Positions 1 through 11,925 of a stretch of 64,000 bases of DNA are shown here, one piece after another; the stretch's first letter is position 1, and each line of letters opens with the position of its first letter. This stretch comes from Heterohyrax brucei. Its lineage: Eukaryota > Chordata > Mammalia > Hyracoidea > Procaviidae. The stretch lies in NCBI GenBank assembly GCA_028571685.1, contig CM053141.1:78291833-78355832 (forward strand), in the 5' to 3' direction. Below the pieces are notes generated by a model, which was given only the letters and a program-made list of their open reading frames with translations, had not been told where the DNA came from and made no database searches. The translations under genes were made by a program, and so were the position numbers.

Positions 1-404
1 TAGCATATAAAAACCCTGACAAAAAAGAGGTTGAGGGCCATCTGCTTGGAGTCATGGGGAATTGTTTAGCAAGTGACAAAGTTCATGATTCAGATGTGGA
101 TTCAGCAGCTCTGCAGGGGTGCTGATGAAACATTAGTCACAGTTTTATCTTCTTGGTAAGTATAATTGAGTGGAGAATAAATATTAGCAGGCAATTGCAG
201 TGCAGGTCACCACTCTTAAATAAAGAAACACCAGGCATAGATATCACACTTTACAGCTGTAATGCAGACTATGTGTTTTTAAAAACAATATATATAAGTA
301 AACCAAAGTAATAGTTGTCTCTAAAGCAATTCTTATTAATAATATATGCAGTAGTAAATACCAATAAATTGCTAAGAGTGCATGAATAAGGCAGTATAAA
401 GAAG
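1..404. other. Unassigned AT-rich sequence
   Basis: No convincing gene or repeat family was recognised. Confidence 0.5.
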
Positions 405-605
405 AAGGGGTGAGCTGGTGGCACGCTGGTTAAGTGTCTGACTGCTTACTGAAAGGTCATGGTTCAACTCCACCAGCTGTTCTGCTGTAGAAACATGTGG
501 GAGTCTCCCACCATAAAGATTTATACCCTTGGAAACCCTATAGGGCAGTTCTACTCTGTCCTACAAGGTCACTATGAGTTGGAATTGCTCCATGGCAATA
601 GGTTT
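405..605 (+). repeat. AfroSINE
   Basis: The 5' part reads 'ggtggcacgctggttaagtg' and the 3' part carries the 'ggcagttctactctgtcct' block. It carries an extra middle segment (about 480-530) with a 'cataaagatttata' motif, placing it in the longer subtype. Confidence 0.85.
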
Positions 606-993
606 ATTTATTTATTTGTTCTTGTTTACAGAAAAGTAATTTTCAGACTTAACTGATCTTTAGAGTTATTTTTGGAGTTTGTTTAAAAAATAAAGATTCC
701 CTAAAGATTTTGATTTAGTCATCAGGGGAGCGTCCCAGTAATCTATGTTTTCATCAAACTCCCCAAATGATTCAGATGCAGCTTACCTAAGGTTCACCCT
801 TTAAGGATGCTGAAATTGAAATCTGTGTTCCAGAATTTCAGTGTCCCTGGATTCCATTGGCTAGCTTTGTAGATTTGGCTTGGCTATGCCATTGCTGTGG
901 CCTCACTGGGGGAATGGGCAATGAGTGTTTGTTTTGCGCAAGCTAGGAACATGATGAGAAGTGTGTTTTGGGGAGAGTAAGCTGGTTAAGAAG

Positions 994-1115
994 GAGCCCT
1001 GGTGGCACAATTGTCACGTAATCAGCTGCTAACCAAAAGGCTGGCAGTTTGAAAACACCAGCAGTTCTGTGGGATTATGAGTACAACTGACTCTTTGGCA
1101 CCCAACCACAACAAG
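994..1115 (+). repeat. AfroSINE, short variant
   Basis: Starts 'ggagccctggtggcacaa', has 'gctgctaaccaaaagg', and ends with a 'ggcacccaaccacaaca' tail like the RTE 3' end instead of the usual 'gggtttgg' tail. The middle is deleted. Confidence 0.8.
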
Positions 1116-1421
1116 CTGGTTAGGTAGCATTTACCACAGTGCAGGCAGAGCTGGAAGGAGAGATGATGAGAGGAAAGGTAGAGACGAGTCAGAGGTGAGA
1201 GACGATGTCGAGTAGGAGGCACAGGATTTGGTGACTAACTGGATATGGAGAATGAGGAAGGCAAGGGGTAAGAGAGACTACAGCCCTTTGCCCCTGGGTC
1301 ACTGGCGACTTCGTTTATGGAAACAAAGACATCAGCAAGGGTATACAGACAAAACACTCCACAGTGCCTTCTGAGGTTACTGCCTAATGGCACTGAATCC
1401 CTTCTGGAATTTTCCCCTCTT

Positions 1422-1475
1422 TAAGGTTGCCGTGAGTTGGAATCAACTGGATGGCAATGAGTTTGGTTTTTTTCT
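1422..1475 (+). repeat. AfroSINE 3' end fragment
   Basis: Only the terminal 'gttggaatcaactggatgg' block and the 'gtttggtttttt' tail remain. Confidence 0.7.
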
Positions 1476-1537
1476 GACTTAAGAAGATATATGGATGTTC
1501 TGTCAAAGAGGCAGATGGCAGCTCCAGAGCTGCTGAC

Positions 1538-1612
1538 CCTTTCTGTGACTTTAGCCAACTAAACTTACTTCATTGGAGTGTACTTTCCTCATCTGTAGAT
1601 AGAAGAGAATGA
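1538..1612 (-). repeat. MIR fragment
   Basis: Antisense MIR core: 'gtgactttagccaactaaac' followed by 'tcctcatctgtaga'. Old and diverged. Flanking bases 1476-1821 show nothing else. Confidence 0.5.
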
Positions 1613-1821
1613 ACTAAAACTCAGGAAGTCTTCTGGAGTCTATGAATCCCTTGAAAATACATGTAAAATTTTTATGAATTAGCCTATCGAAACTTTCCAC
1701 AGAGAGGGCCCATAGCTTTCAACAAGTTCTCAAGGGAATTACTGACCTAAAAGGAATTAATAACTACTGCAGCAATTTCTTTTTATAAGAAATATTTTTA
1801 TTATGGAAATTTTAAAATAAT

Positions 1822-1868
1822 CAAAAACCCCGCTGCTGTTGAGTCGAGTCTGACTCACAGCGACCCTA
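1822..1868 (-). repeat. AfroSINE 3' end fragment
   Basis: Reverse complement of the SINE end: 'ctgttgagtcgagtctgac' then 'cacagcgaccctag'. Confidence 0.7.
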
Positions 1869-2854
1869 GAATAATCAAAAGAAAAGAACAAATGAAAGAG
1901 TTATGCACTATTATCCAGCGTTAATAATTCAGATGCCCTCTTAAGTCCTTTCTGAAATGAGAGTATTTCATTGTACAGCTTCACTGTAAGGATGTACCAT
2001 CAGCTATGTTTGACTTTTTTAAAATGTAGGTTTTATTCTTATAAAGGTGGTACTTAAAACAAGAGATGGCAAAATTTATGACTTCCACTTAAGGCACTTA
2101 CCCAAAGCTTTCTACAACATATGGATGAATGCCTTTGACTCTCTCTACCACACGTGAACTTCTCTACTCCCATTAACTGAATTGTGCACTTATCGAGAGT
2201 CAGTTGTATGTATTTCCAAAGCGAATTATGTAACTTCATTTAGTATGTAGCCAATAGATTAAGTAAGAAGTTTGGGTGATATGCAAATTGAAAAGCAATC
2301 ATTTTTATTATTTCTCATTATTGACTTTGAATCATGCTATGTTGAATTTTCTATTTTTTTTTACCAATAAACTTTTCACTCAACCAATTGAGCTCTACAG
2401 GCATGGATCTCATTTTGAAAGCTAAATAATGGAATTTTTGAACACAGCTTTAAGAATATAAGCCCCCATAGTGAACAAAAAGAGATGGAGGTGTCTCTGT
2501 CCCCTGAAGCTTCAGAGGGAGAGGCTCATTAATGTCACAGATCAGTTAGAAGAATCACATTGGTAGGGTGTTAAATCAAAGACCCTCACAAGACCATTTT
2601 TCTTATTTTCCTGTGCATCATGAATACGTGTATGAAGCTATATAGTTATACGCCACTAAGGAGTAGTTATTGGCTATTGGAGTGTACTTTGAAAAAATAA
2701 GTCTTTCAAGTCTCTGTAGACTTCAGAAACTTTTACCTGCTTCATGAAAAATTAGTCTGAAGTTCTGATTTGTCAGCTTACTTGAAAAATTACTGCCTCA
2801 GAACTAATGCTATATTGGTATCTCTGTGCCCTGAGCAATATACATACTGACAGG
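1869..2854. other. Unassigned sequence
   Basis: AT-rich, no gene or clear repeat recognised. Confidence 0.4.
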
Positions 2855-2862
2855 ATTGCTCT

Positions 2863-3193
2863 GCCAGCTGAAACAAGTACTGAAGCTAAGCCTTCAGACA
2901 AAGAATGGACTGGACCTGGGGACCCAGAGGGATGCAAGAGATGCACATACTTTATAGTTCAGTATATATGTGAGGCTGCCCTACTAGTTTCTTTTTAGAG
3001 GAGAAAGGAGAGTGTGGAGAGGAGAGGACAAGTGTGGGTTGGGTGGACACTGGAAGTAAAGAGTAGAAAGAAAGAGTGTGCTGTCACACGGTGAGGAGAG
3101 GGACAGAGCTGCAGAGAGGCAGGTGCTCGGGGGTTTTACATGGCAAATTGTCTCGGATTGTAAACTTTCACTTAATTACAATTAAAAAGAAAA
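2863..3193 (+). repeat. L1 3' UTR end, 5'-truncated insertion
   Basis: Aligns by eye with the last third of the L1 3' UTR copies at 31350-32241 and 25371-25764: 'cttcagacaaagaatggac', 'gagtgtgctgtcac' and a final 'ggattgtaaactttcactta' then A-rich tail. It is flanked by 'attgctct' at 2855-2862 and 3194-3201, a target-site duplication. Confidence 0.75.
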
Positions 3194-3201
3194 ATTGCTC
3201 T

Positions 3202-3624
3202 ATCAAAGTGGAAAAGAATTATCAGTACTTTTCTTTTACATTACATATGATGGAAACAATAAACCCTTGTGACTCATTTTAACAATGAGATCAAGAATCT
3301 TATTTAAATTTAATTTATAATTTCAAGGCACATACAGAAAAAACTCAATGTTCTGGATAGCCTGGTAAATTTTTTTTGTTTGTTTGTTTGTTTTTTACCA
3401 TCAGTTGTGAGGCTGCAATTTGACTGCAGGATTTCTGTATTTTCATAGATATATATTTAAAAATCAATCTGAAAATCATGAAAATGAGATGTTCTTGTAG
3501 TGTAATTCTTATCATTCTATTTCTGTGTGTCCATGGATATTTAATTGTCAGGGTTTTGTTTCTCTAATAGGGATGTTATTCTTCATTACAGTGTGAGTTT
3601 CCTTCTCCCTACCTCTTAAAATTT
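3202..3624. other. Unassigned sequence with a TTTG run
   Basis: A short (TTTG)n tract lies near 3374-3396. Otherwise nothing recognised. Confidence 0.45.
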
Positions 3625-5110
3625 TGTGGTGGACTACCTGATATTATAACCTATTTTATGACCACAGTAGTCAAAACAGCCTAGTGGAGCAGAACTGACA
3701 GCACAGACGTAAATTCATCCACTTATAAGCAGCTGATACTTGACAAAGTCCAGAAGTCTGCTAATGGTGAAAAGACAATGTCTTTAACAAATGGTGCTGG
3801 CATAACTGGATATCCATTTGTAAAATAAAATGAAACAAGACCTGTATCTCACACAATGTACAAAAACTAACTCAAAATGGATCAGAGACCTAAATATAAA
3901 ATATAAAATGATAAAGATCATGGAAGAAAAAATAGAAACAACACTAGGAGACCTAATACATGACATCAATAGTATATACACCATAACTGACGCTGCACGA
4001 ACACCAGAAGAGAACGTAGATTACTGGGTTCTCCTAGAAATCGAACACCTGTGCTCATCCGAAGACTTCACCAAAAGAGTAAAAAGGGCATCTACAGACT
4101 GCAAAAAAAAATTTGGCTGTGACACATCTGATAAGGATCTGTTCTCTGAAATCTGTAAGATACTGCAACATCTCAATAATAAAAAGATAAATAACGCAAT
4201 TTAAAAATGGGTAAAAGGTAAGAACAGACACTATCAAAGACGATATTCAGGTAGCTAAACTAACAGACACATAAGGAAATGTTCATGTTCATTAGCCATT
4301 AGAGAAATGCAAATTAAAACTACAGTAGGATACCATATTACCCCAACAAGGCTGTCACTAATTCAAAATACAAAAAATAATCAATGTTGGAGAGGTTGTG
4401 GAGAGACACTGGAATACTTAAGCACTGATGGTGGGAATACAGAATGATACAATCGTTTTGGAAAACTATTTGGCACTCCCTTAAAAAGCTAGAAATAAAA
4501 ATACCACGTTGTGTTGTTGTTAGGTGCTACCCAGTCGGCTCTGATTCACAGTCACCCTACGCACAACAGCATGAAACACTGCCCGGTCTTGCGCTACGCC
4601 CACAATTGTTTTTAAGCCTATGCCCCGTTGTTGCAGCCGCTGTGTCAATCTGTCTTATTGAGGGTCTTCCGCTTTTTCACTGACCTTTCACTCTACCAAG
4701 CATGGTGTCCTTCTCCAGGGACTGATCCTTCATGACAACATGTCCAAAGTATGTAAGATGCAGTCTTGCTGTCTTTGCTTCCAAGGAGCATTCCGGTTGT
4801 ACTTTTTCCGGAACAGATCTGTTTGTTCTTTTGGCATTCCATGATACATTCCACATTCTCCTCTAACACCGCAGTTCAAAGGCATCAATTCTTCTTCTGT
4901 CTTCTTTATTCATTGCCCAGCTTTCGCATGTGTACGGTGTGATTGAAAATACCATGGCTTGGGTCAGGTGTGCACAAATAGACATATGTAAATAGACATA
5001 CAGAAACCCACATTCATTGCAACATCGCTCACAACAGCAAAGAGACGGAGCCTACCAGATTGTCTTCCATACAGAATCTTGTTAAATAAATATTTATTAA
5101 ATAGAAGGTG
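3625..5110 (+). repeat. L1 fragment: ORF2 C-terminus and 3' region, interrupted by an RTE
   Basis: Translation of 3830-3970 gives the L1 ORF2 C-terminal pattern (KQDLYLTQCTKTNSKWIRDL, then KIMEEKIETTLGD). Beyond it come typical L1 3' sequences ('gcaaattaaaactacag', 'ggagaggttgtggagag'). The L1 stops at 4502 and resumes at about 4970 with 'acatacagaaacccacattc', the RTE between being a nested insertion. Defective by truncation and stops. Confidence 0.85.
4503..4970 (-). repeat. RTE-type LINE 3' end nested in L1
   Basis: Minus-strand RTE: 'gttgtgttgttgttaggtgc' at its 3' tail, then blocks 'gactgatccttcatgac', 'caacatgtccaaagtatg' and 'gcattccggttgtactttt' shared with the RTE copies at 13.7 kb, 38.4 kb and 52 kb. 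5'-truncated. Confidence 0.85.
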
Positions 5111-6187
5111 GAACATAGATAAATGATAATGCATTTGAAGAATTATATTTAGTTAATTAATTAGAATACTTAATTAATTGCTAAGGCAGAAAACATGTTA
5201 ACCGTCACCCATTTGCCAGAACAGTTTTCAAGATAGCAGGGAATCAGCTAACACAATGAGACCAAAACTGAACCATTTGAACAGGAATCATCCAGACTAG
5301 GCATCATAAGCCGTGTGAGGACTCCTGGACGAGCTAGTGTGGAGGGGAAGGGAATACCTGCTCATCTGGGGAATAACACAAAGGGAACACTAGTGAAAAA
5401 TTTTATTTGCTCTTTAATTTCCCTTCAATAGACCCCTAAGATATCACAATTTGTTGTGCAAACAGTCTGAACCTAGAGAATGCACAAAGGGCAACACCAG
5501 CATCTGGTTACCATATGATTTGATTTCTGATTTCCTAGGTTGACACAAACCACCTTGGGTGGGGAGGCTGTGAATCGTTTGGCTGTATGCCTTTCTGTCT
5601 GCCCTCCTCCTAGCTCATTGATTGGGTTGAGAGCTTGGCAGTCACATTCCCACTGGGAAAACTGCACATGTACTCACTCTTCACTCTCTTGGTCTTTTAG
5701 ACACAAATGCACAGCCTAACTCTTAATAGATGAGCTTCAGGAGTTGCAACAATAACCTATTGATTTCTCTTTTCTGGCTGCCTTTTCTGAGAAGATACAT
5801 CACTGTGATGCAAGGTGTGGAAGCTGCTAATGTTTGTAGGAACCAGAGGTTGGAACAACATACAAGCCCAGGCTGATGTACCAAGTCATGGGGAGCCAGC
5901 ATCTCGTGGCTGCCTGCCACCACTTCTCCAGGCCTCCTTGGTCCTGGTGTCTGTGGTGATCTGCCTTTTCGGTGCTTTGGCTGGTGCCAAATGTTCAGGT
6001 GCTCTTTGTATCATATTTACAGCCCGTATAAAGTGTTTCAGACATTGTTAAGACATGGCAGGGGAGGAAGGAGAAGATGGATTAGGCAGTTTTCTTTACA
6101 CATAATCTCTATCAGTATCTTTCACAGCTACTCAAAATGAATGAAAGTGAACAAGAACTCAAAATGTTCCTTGCTATGTAAATACAA
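5111..6187. other. Unassigned sequence
   Basis: No gene or repeat recognised. Short open frames here (e.g. 5815-6051) lack any domain signal. Confidence 0.4.
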
Positions 6188-6333
6188 TGGAAACCCTAGT
6201 GGTGTGCTGGTTACGAGTCTGGTTGCTAACCAAAAGGTCAGCCTGGAAACTCTGTGAAGCAGTTCTATTCTGGCCTATAGGGTAGCTAGGACTGCGAATT
6301 AACTTGACAGCAATGTTTGTTTCTTTTTTGGGG
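6188..6333 (+). repeat. AfroSINE with internal deletion
   Basis: 'ggaaaccctagtggtgtgct' start, 'tgctaaccaaaaggtcagcc', then a direct jump to the 'ggaaactctgtgaagcag' block. Confidence 0.85.
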
Positions 6334-6479
6334 AAATTCAGTTTCAAGACAAGTACCTTATCACCTCTTCCAACCATAAGGTTGATCCTGAATCCTTTCC
6401 GGAAAGAAATTCTGGACCTGGAGACAACCTGGCACAGAGTTCTTCCCTAAGAAACTCTAGTGAGTTGAGCAGTATATTA

Positions 6480-7265
6480 TTACTATGATTATCAATCAAA
6501 AGACTTTACCAAAAAAGTAAAAAGACAAGCTACTGATTGGTAGAATATCTCCAGAATCCATATATCTGACAAGAATCTGATGACCAAAATACATATAAAA
6601 CTTCAACAGCTTCACAAAAAAAAAGACAAAAATAACTAATCAATTTGTTTCTACATACTAGCAGTGAACAATTAAAACTGAATTAAGATCATTCCATTTA
6701 CAACAGCATTTTAAAAAATAGAATACGTACAAGTAACAATAGAAGCATAAGACTGGTATGCTAAAAACTATAAAGCGTTGAAGAAATGAAAATTGTTTAA
6801 ATAAGCAGAGAAACATTCTACATTCATGGATGGGAAGATTCAGGGTTAGTAAAATGGCAGTTCTCTCAGGATGATCTACCAATTCAATACAATCCCCAGG
6901 AAAAATCCCAGCAGGCCTTTTTTTCCCTGGGTAGAAACTGACAAGCCGATGCTAAAATGTATAAGGAAATACAAAGGACCCTGAAGAGCAAAACCAATCT
7001 TGAAAAAGAAAAACCCAGTTTGGAGATTTACACTTACTGACTTTGAGAGCAGATTTGGGATTGCCTGGGGACAGCAGTTGAGTGGGAATGGGCACTGACC
7101 GCAAACGGCCGTGCGGACCTTGACACATACGGAAGTGTTCTAAACTCAGATTACATCGGTGGTTGCACAACTGCAAAGCTTTACTAAAAATCACTTAATT
7201 GTACACTTAAAATGGGTAAATTTTATACCATATAAATTAATCCTCAATAAAACTATGCAGAGATT
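6480..7265 (+). repeat. L1 fragments (ORF2 and 3' end)
   Basis: ORF2-like DNA: 'tctgacaagaatctgatgac', 'ttcatggatgggaagattca' and 'ccaattcaatacaatcccc'. It ends with the classical L1 tail region 'aattgtacacttaaaatgg' and 'cctcaataaaactatg'. Segments are out of order, so more than one L1 piece or a rearrangement is present. Confidence 0.8.
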
Positions 7266-7307
7266 TGCAAAAAAATATGTTTTAAACAGTAGGATTTTAC
7301 ATACCAC

Positions 7308-7347
7308 TGGAAACCCTGGTGGTGTAGTGGTGAAGTCACTATATTCA
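7308..7347 (+). repeat. AfroSINE 5' fragment
   Basis: 'ggaaaccctggtggtgtagt' then divergence. The rest to about 7640 is unassigned. Confidence 0.7.
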
Positions 7348-7650
7348 CCAATATCCAGTTCTTCCTCTATTCCAGAGGTGTAGAAGACTGCAACTCTCAA
7401 ATTTCTTGTAGTGTGACAGGACCATGGGACTAGTCAGGGCCAATATGGTGACTAATGGCAAGCACCGTTTCCAGGCTGAGACAGACAGGTTCGTCTGCCA
7501 CAGTCAAGCCATTGGCAGACCCTGTCCAGTTGTAGCACTTCTGCTTAGCTACCTGAAGGTCTTTCTCAAATACACTGACCTAAGCAATAATTTGTAAGCA
7601 TCAGTTATGTACAGTTTACACTACGTTAGTCATGCTTCTATAAAGCTGTT

Positions 7651-7867
7651 TCAGGGAGACCTGGTGGCACCATGGTGAATCACTCAAGCTGCTAACGGAA
7701 AGATCAGGGGTTTAAACCCACCCAGTGGTTCTGTGGAACAAAGACTTGGCAGTTGGCTTCTGTCAAGATTATGGCCACAAAAACTTTAGGGGGTGGTTCA
7801 ATTCAGTCACATGATGTTGCTATAAGTCAGAAGCTATTTGTGGGCACCCAACAGCAATAACAACTAC
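7651..7867 (+). repeat. AfroSINE, long subtype, with target duplication
   Basis: Contains 'gctgctaacggaaagatcag' and ends 'acccaacagcaataacaac'. Flanked by a perfect 9-base duplication 'aaagctgtt' (7642-7650 and 7868-7876). Confidence 0.9.
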
Positions 7868-7954
7868 AAAGCTGTTAAATAAAATCAAAAGATGCTATCT
7901 TTGCCTTAACCAATGGATTGTTGCATATCTCCTAATCTTTGATTCAGGAAAACA

Positions 7955-8116
7955 GCCCTAAGTAACTAAGCAGTAGTGAGTTATCTGCTAGCCAAGAGGA
8001 CTGTAGTGTACATCTAGCCAGGCTCTCCTTGGAACCTCTGTGGAGCAGTTCTACTCTGTCCTATAGGGCAGCTATGAGTTAGAATCGACTCGACGGCAGT
8101 GGGTTTGGGTTTGGTA
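7955..8116 (+). repeat. AfroSINE, diverged 5' half
   Basis: The 3' half is well preserved: 'gagcagttctactctgtcct', 'gaatcgactcgacggc', 'gtgggtttgggtttgg'. Confidence 0.85.
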
Positions 8117-8180
8117 AGTCAGTTTTTCTGTCACTTGTAGTATAATGCATAACTTATTATTATATATACATAACCCCTTA

Positions 8181-8222
8181 AAAAAGAAAACAAACCCACT
8201 GCCATCAAGTTGATTTCAACTC
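8181..8222 (-). repeat. AfroSINE 3' end fragment
   Basis: 'caaacccactgccatcaag' in antisense orientation, cut off after the terminal block. Confidence 0.65.
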
Positions 8223-9480
8223 TTGGCTTGTGTAATAACAATCACAGAATATTAAAGTTTGAAGGGACTTTAAGGATCAGCTATTCAAAGCCTCTTCTCT
8301 CTCTTTCTCTCTCTCACTCTCTCAACACATGAGAGAAAGATACCCAGAGGGATGAAGATTCGCTCATCTATTGGCCGATCCAGAAGGAGAATGTCTGTGA
8401 ACTGACTCTCAGTGCCAAGTCCTTTCTATGTTCCATACTACAGGCCACCTTTTCAAGTTTTCCCTTCTCAACTTTACTTCCTTAGAACAACAAACAGAAG
8501 CGGGGGAGGGGGAGACAGAGTAGTATTTAATACTCACAAGTAGAATGACCTAGAGGCAACTGTTACAGGTTTTATTTGTGAGGCAACCCAGTCTTGGGGT
8601 GCAGCAGAGAAAGCAGACCGTAGTAGCTCCAGTAGTCACAAAACCAACATTAAACACAGGTCTCTAGAGGCAAGTAAAGGAAAATTGACACCACTTGCTT
8701 AAATAATTCTCAAACATATGACTCACATGCAGTAGCCAACATCTAGCTTTGTTTTTAGTAAGTACTCTCCCAACAGGACTGGATTAGCAATCCCAGGGCA
8801 TTTCAATCTTGCTGTTTTCAAGGATATGCACATGTTAAAAGAGAAGTGTAAAAATGTAGTCATTTTATGCTGGTTGGCATTTTTTAAATGGTATGTCTTT
8901 TTTTATAACTGAAAATGGCATTTGTTTTAGATTAGGCTTACTCATGAAGAGCTGAAACTCTGTTTTCCTCCTTAAATGTTCCCATCCTTGAGAATGGGCC
9001 AAACAGTGGAAATTCTAGCTGAGACAGAATGAGAAAGCTATTATTTCATCAAGTTATGGGTGACAAAAGCCTTCTTGGCTCTTCAGGCTGTTAATACCCA
9101 ACAGGTCAAATGGAAGTTAGGAACATGGCATTCACTTGTGTATCCACTGCTTTTTCTAGAACACAGCACCAACGCGTGTATCTCACAGAAGATCCCAGCT
9201 GAGGGAGGATGATTTCTTCATTTGCCTTTTCGAGAAAAATGACTCCACGTCTGGGCATATGGAGGGTATAAAGAAAGTCAAAGTATATTTGAGAAAAAGT
9301 TACCAAAATGATTAAAAGTTTTAAAAATGTGAATAAACACAGATACGAGGAAAGATCGAAGGAATTGAAATCATTCAGCCTGAGTGAGATGGTAAGAGGG
9401 TATTGAAACTCTTTCTGTTGTTCATTTCCAGTCTTTCTGGAGTTGTTCATGACATTGATTACTTGCTGTAGCAGATATTA
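8223..9480. other. Unassigned sequence with a short CT tract
   Basis: A pyrimidine-rich CT run lies near 8293-8322. The 114-codon minus-strand open frame at 9106-9450 has no recognisable domain. Confidence 0.4.
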
Positions 9481-9690
9481 GGAGTCCCATGCGGTGCAAC
9501 TGTTTAAGGGCTTGGCTTTTAGCTGAAAGGTTGGTGATTCAAATCCACACAGAGGTGCCTTGGAAGAAAAGCCTGGCAATCTACTTCCAAAAGACAACAG
9601 CCACTGAAGCACAGTTCTAGCTAGGAACACATGTGGTCACCTACAGTTGCAACCAGCACTATGGCAATTGGTCTGTTTATGCCAGACACT
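9481..9690 (+). repeat. AfroSINE, long subtype
   Basis: Starts 'ggagtcccatgcggtgcaac', with the subtype middle 'gaggtgccttggaagaaaag' and 'caatctacttccaaaag', and a degraded tail. Confidence 0.85.
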
Positions 9691-10239
9691 GATAGTTTCC
9701 CACTCAACATCTTATTCTAACTTCTCTCTAAGAAAAAAAATCACACTTTTGTTTAAGAGCAGCCATGTGCCCAGCAAAACTTACTCCTGACATTTTTTTC
9801 AGCAAGGAATGGCCAGGTGACACTCAGCTGACCAATGAGACATAATTTAAGAGTTTTGGGAAAAGCTTGTTTTTCCCCGGTTCCTCCGCCTGCCTGTCAT
9901 ATCTTCATTTCTGGCTTATGGACGGGAGCATGGAGGCGTAGCAACCACTGGAGTGATGTGGTAACAAGCGTACAGAAGACATACCAGGTCATCATCTACT
10001 TTCCTGAAATTGTGCTGAGATGTTTCTGAGGCATCTGAGTCTCAACATCCTCAAAAGAGAACTCAGAATCTTGCTGTTTCTAATTTTAGAATTTCCTGTT
10101 TGGGGACACTATCACTCCCATGTTATTGCTATTTTAAGAAACATCAAAGTTATGCTTAACCCACTCCCCTTGCCCTTAAAGCTTCACAGTTACACCATCC
10201 AAATGTTTCCTAACAAGCTCCTTCCACCTACTTTTTAAA
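9691..10239. other. Unassigned sequence
   Basis: No gene or repeat recognised. Confidence 0.4.
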
Positions 10240-10259
10240 ACTTTCAGATTTTATTGTGG

Positions 10260-10291
10260 TAATATATATATATACACACACACACATACAA
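10260..10291. repeat. TA/CA dinucleotide repeat
   Basis: Compound (TA)n(CA)n tract inside the L1 tail. Confidence 0.85.
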
Positions 10292-10540
10292 CATAAAATT
10301 TGCCATTTTCATCATCTTTAAACACACAATCCAGTGGCATTAATTACATTCACAATGTCATGCAGCCATCACCATCAGGTGGCTTGGAAACTATCTAGCA
10401 CAAAAACTTTTTTTATCACTAAAACTAGAAACTCTACCCATTAAATAATAATTTTCTCTTGTCCCCTCCCCCCAGCCCCTGGTAACCTCTAACTTGCTTC
10501 CTAGCTGTATACATTTTGCTGTCACAAATGTTTCATACAA

Positions 10541-10726
10541 GTGGTTAGATGCTGAGCCACTAACAGAAAAGCTGGCAGTTCAAACTCACCCCATGGCTCC
10601 ACTGGAAGAAAGACCCGGCGATAAGCTCCTTTGAAGATAACATCTTAGGAAACCCTTTGGGGAAGTTCTACTCTGTCATATAGGATCACCATAAATTAAA
10701 ATTGACTAGGGGACATGCAACAACAG
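10541..10726 (+). repeat. AfroSINE nested in L1
   Basis: Long subtype: 'actggaagaaagacccggcg', 'ggaagttctactctgtcata'. The L1 text resumes immediately after. Confidence 0.85.
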
Positions 10727-11118
10727 GTGGAATCATACAATATTTGTCCTTTTATTAGCATAATGTTTTCAGTCTTCATCCGTATGGTGGCGTGTATCAG
10801 AACTTCATTTCTCTCTTGTTTATGTACCCTATTTTGTTTATCTGTTCATCTGCTGACAAACACTTGGGTTGTTTCCACATTTTAGCTATTTTGAATAATG
10901 CTGCAGTGAACATTGGTGTACAAGTATCTGTCTGAATCCTTGTTTTCAATCATTTTGCGTAGGTATATATACCCTAGGCATGAAACTGCTAGGTCTTGTG
11001 GTGATTCTGGTTAACTATTCGAGAAACTGTCAGACTGTTCCACAGTGGCTGCACTGTTTCACAGCACCATCAGCAATGCACAGGCTTCCAGTTTCCCACA
11101 TCCTCACCAACACTTGGC

Positions 11119-11608
11119 TGCTAGTCTGCTGGTGCTGCTGTAACAGAAACACCGCAAGTGAGTATCTTTAACAAGGAGAAATTTATTCTCTCACAGTCTA
11201 GTAGGCTGCAAGTCCAAATTCAGGGCACCAGTTTCAGTTCTATTGGTACCAGAGGAAGGTCTATGCCATCAATCTTTCCTTGGTCTGGAAGCATTTCAGG
11301 CACAGGGACCCCAGGTCCAAAGGATGCACTCTGCTCCCAGCACTCTACTCTTGGTGGTATCAAGTTCCCCATGTCTTTCTTTTACATCTCAGAAGTCATT
11401 GGTTTCAGACACTATACAATCTGGCAGACATCATGAGTATAACTGCCGCTAATTTATCTTATTAAATCACAGGGATAGAATTTATAACACATAGGAAAAT
11501 CTTATCAAATGACAAAATGGTGGACAATCATATAATACTGGGAATCATGACCCAGCCAAATTCATACACATTTGGAGCAGCGGGGAGGACACAATGCAAT
11601 CCATGACA
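11119..11608 (-). repeat. ERVL-MaLR-like solo LTR nested in L1
   Basis: Begins TG and ends CA. Carries the family blocks 'gctgctgtaacagaaacacc', 'gagaaatttattctctcaca', 'gactgcaagtcc'-type text and 'gggaatcatgacccagcc'. Flanked by ttggc (11114-11118) and tttgc (11609-11613), a 5-base duplication with one change. The antisense orientation is judged from the AATAAA-bearing plus-strand copies at 23.5, 28.9 and 47.3 kb. Confidence 0.8.
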
Positions 11609-11713
11609 TTTGCTATTTTCCAGTTTGGGGGGATAACTGCCGTTCTGGTGAGTGTAAAGTGGTATCTCACTGCAGTTTTGATCTGCATTTCCTAATGACT
11701 AATGATGTTGACA

Positions 11714-11925
11714 AGAGTCTTGGTGGTGTGACAGTTAAGCACTTGGCTGCTTGCCAAAAGGCTGGCAGTTCAAACCCACTCAGGGGCTCCACAGGAAAAA
11801 AAGACCTGTCAATATGCTTCCTAAAAACAATAGCTTAGTAAACCCTACGAGACAGTTCCACTACTTAACACAGAGTTGCCATGAGTAGAAAACTGGCCCA
11901 ACAGCACCTAACAACACTAACAATA
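11714..11925 (+). repeat. AfroSINE nested in L1
   Basis: Long subtype with 'cttggctgcttgccaaaagg' and an 'acagcacctaacaacact' tail. Confidence 0.85.

Noticed and set aside
405..605. AfroSINE heads as tRNA genes
   Set aside because: They are tRNA-related but degenerate, multi-copy and carry SINE bodies; no intact cloverleaf was seen.
3830..4204. 124-codon frame as a possible gene
   Set aside because: Its first half is the L1 ORF2 C-terminus and the rest is L1 3' sequence.
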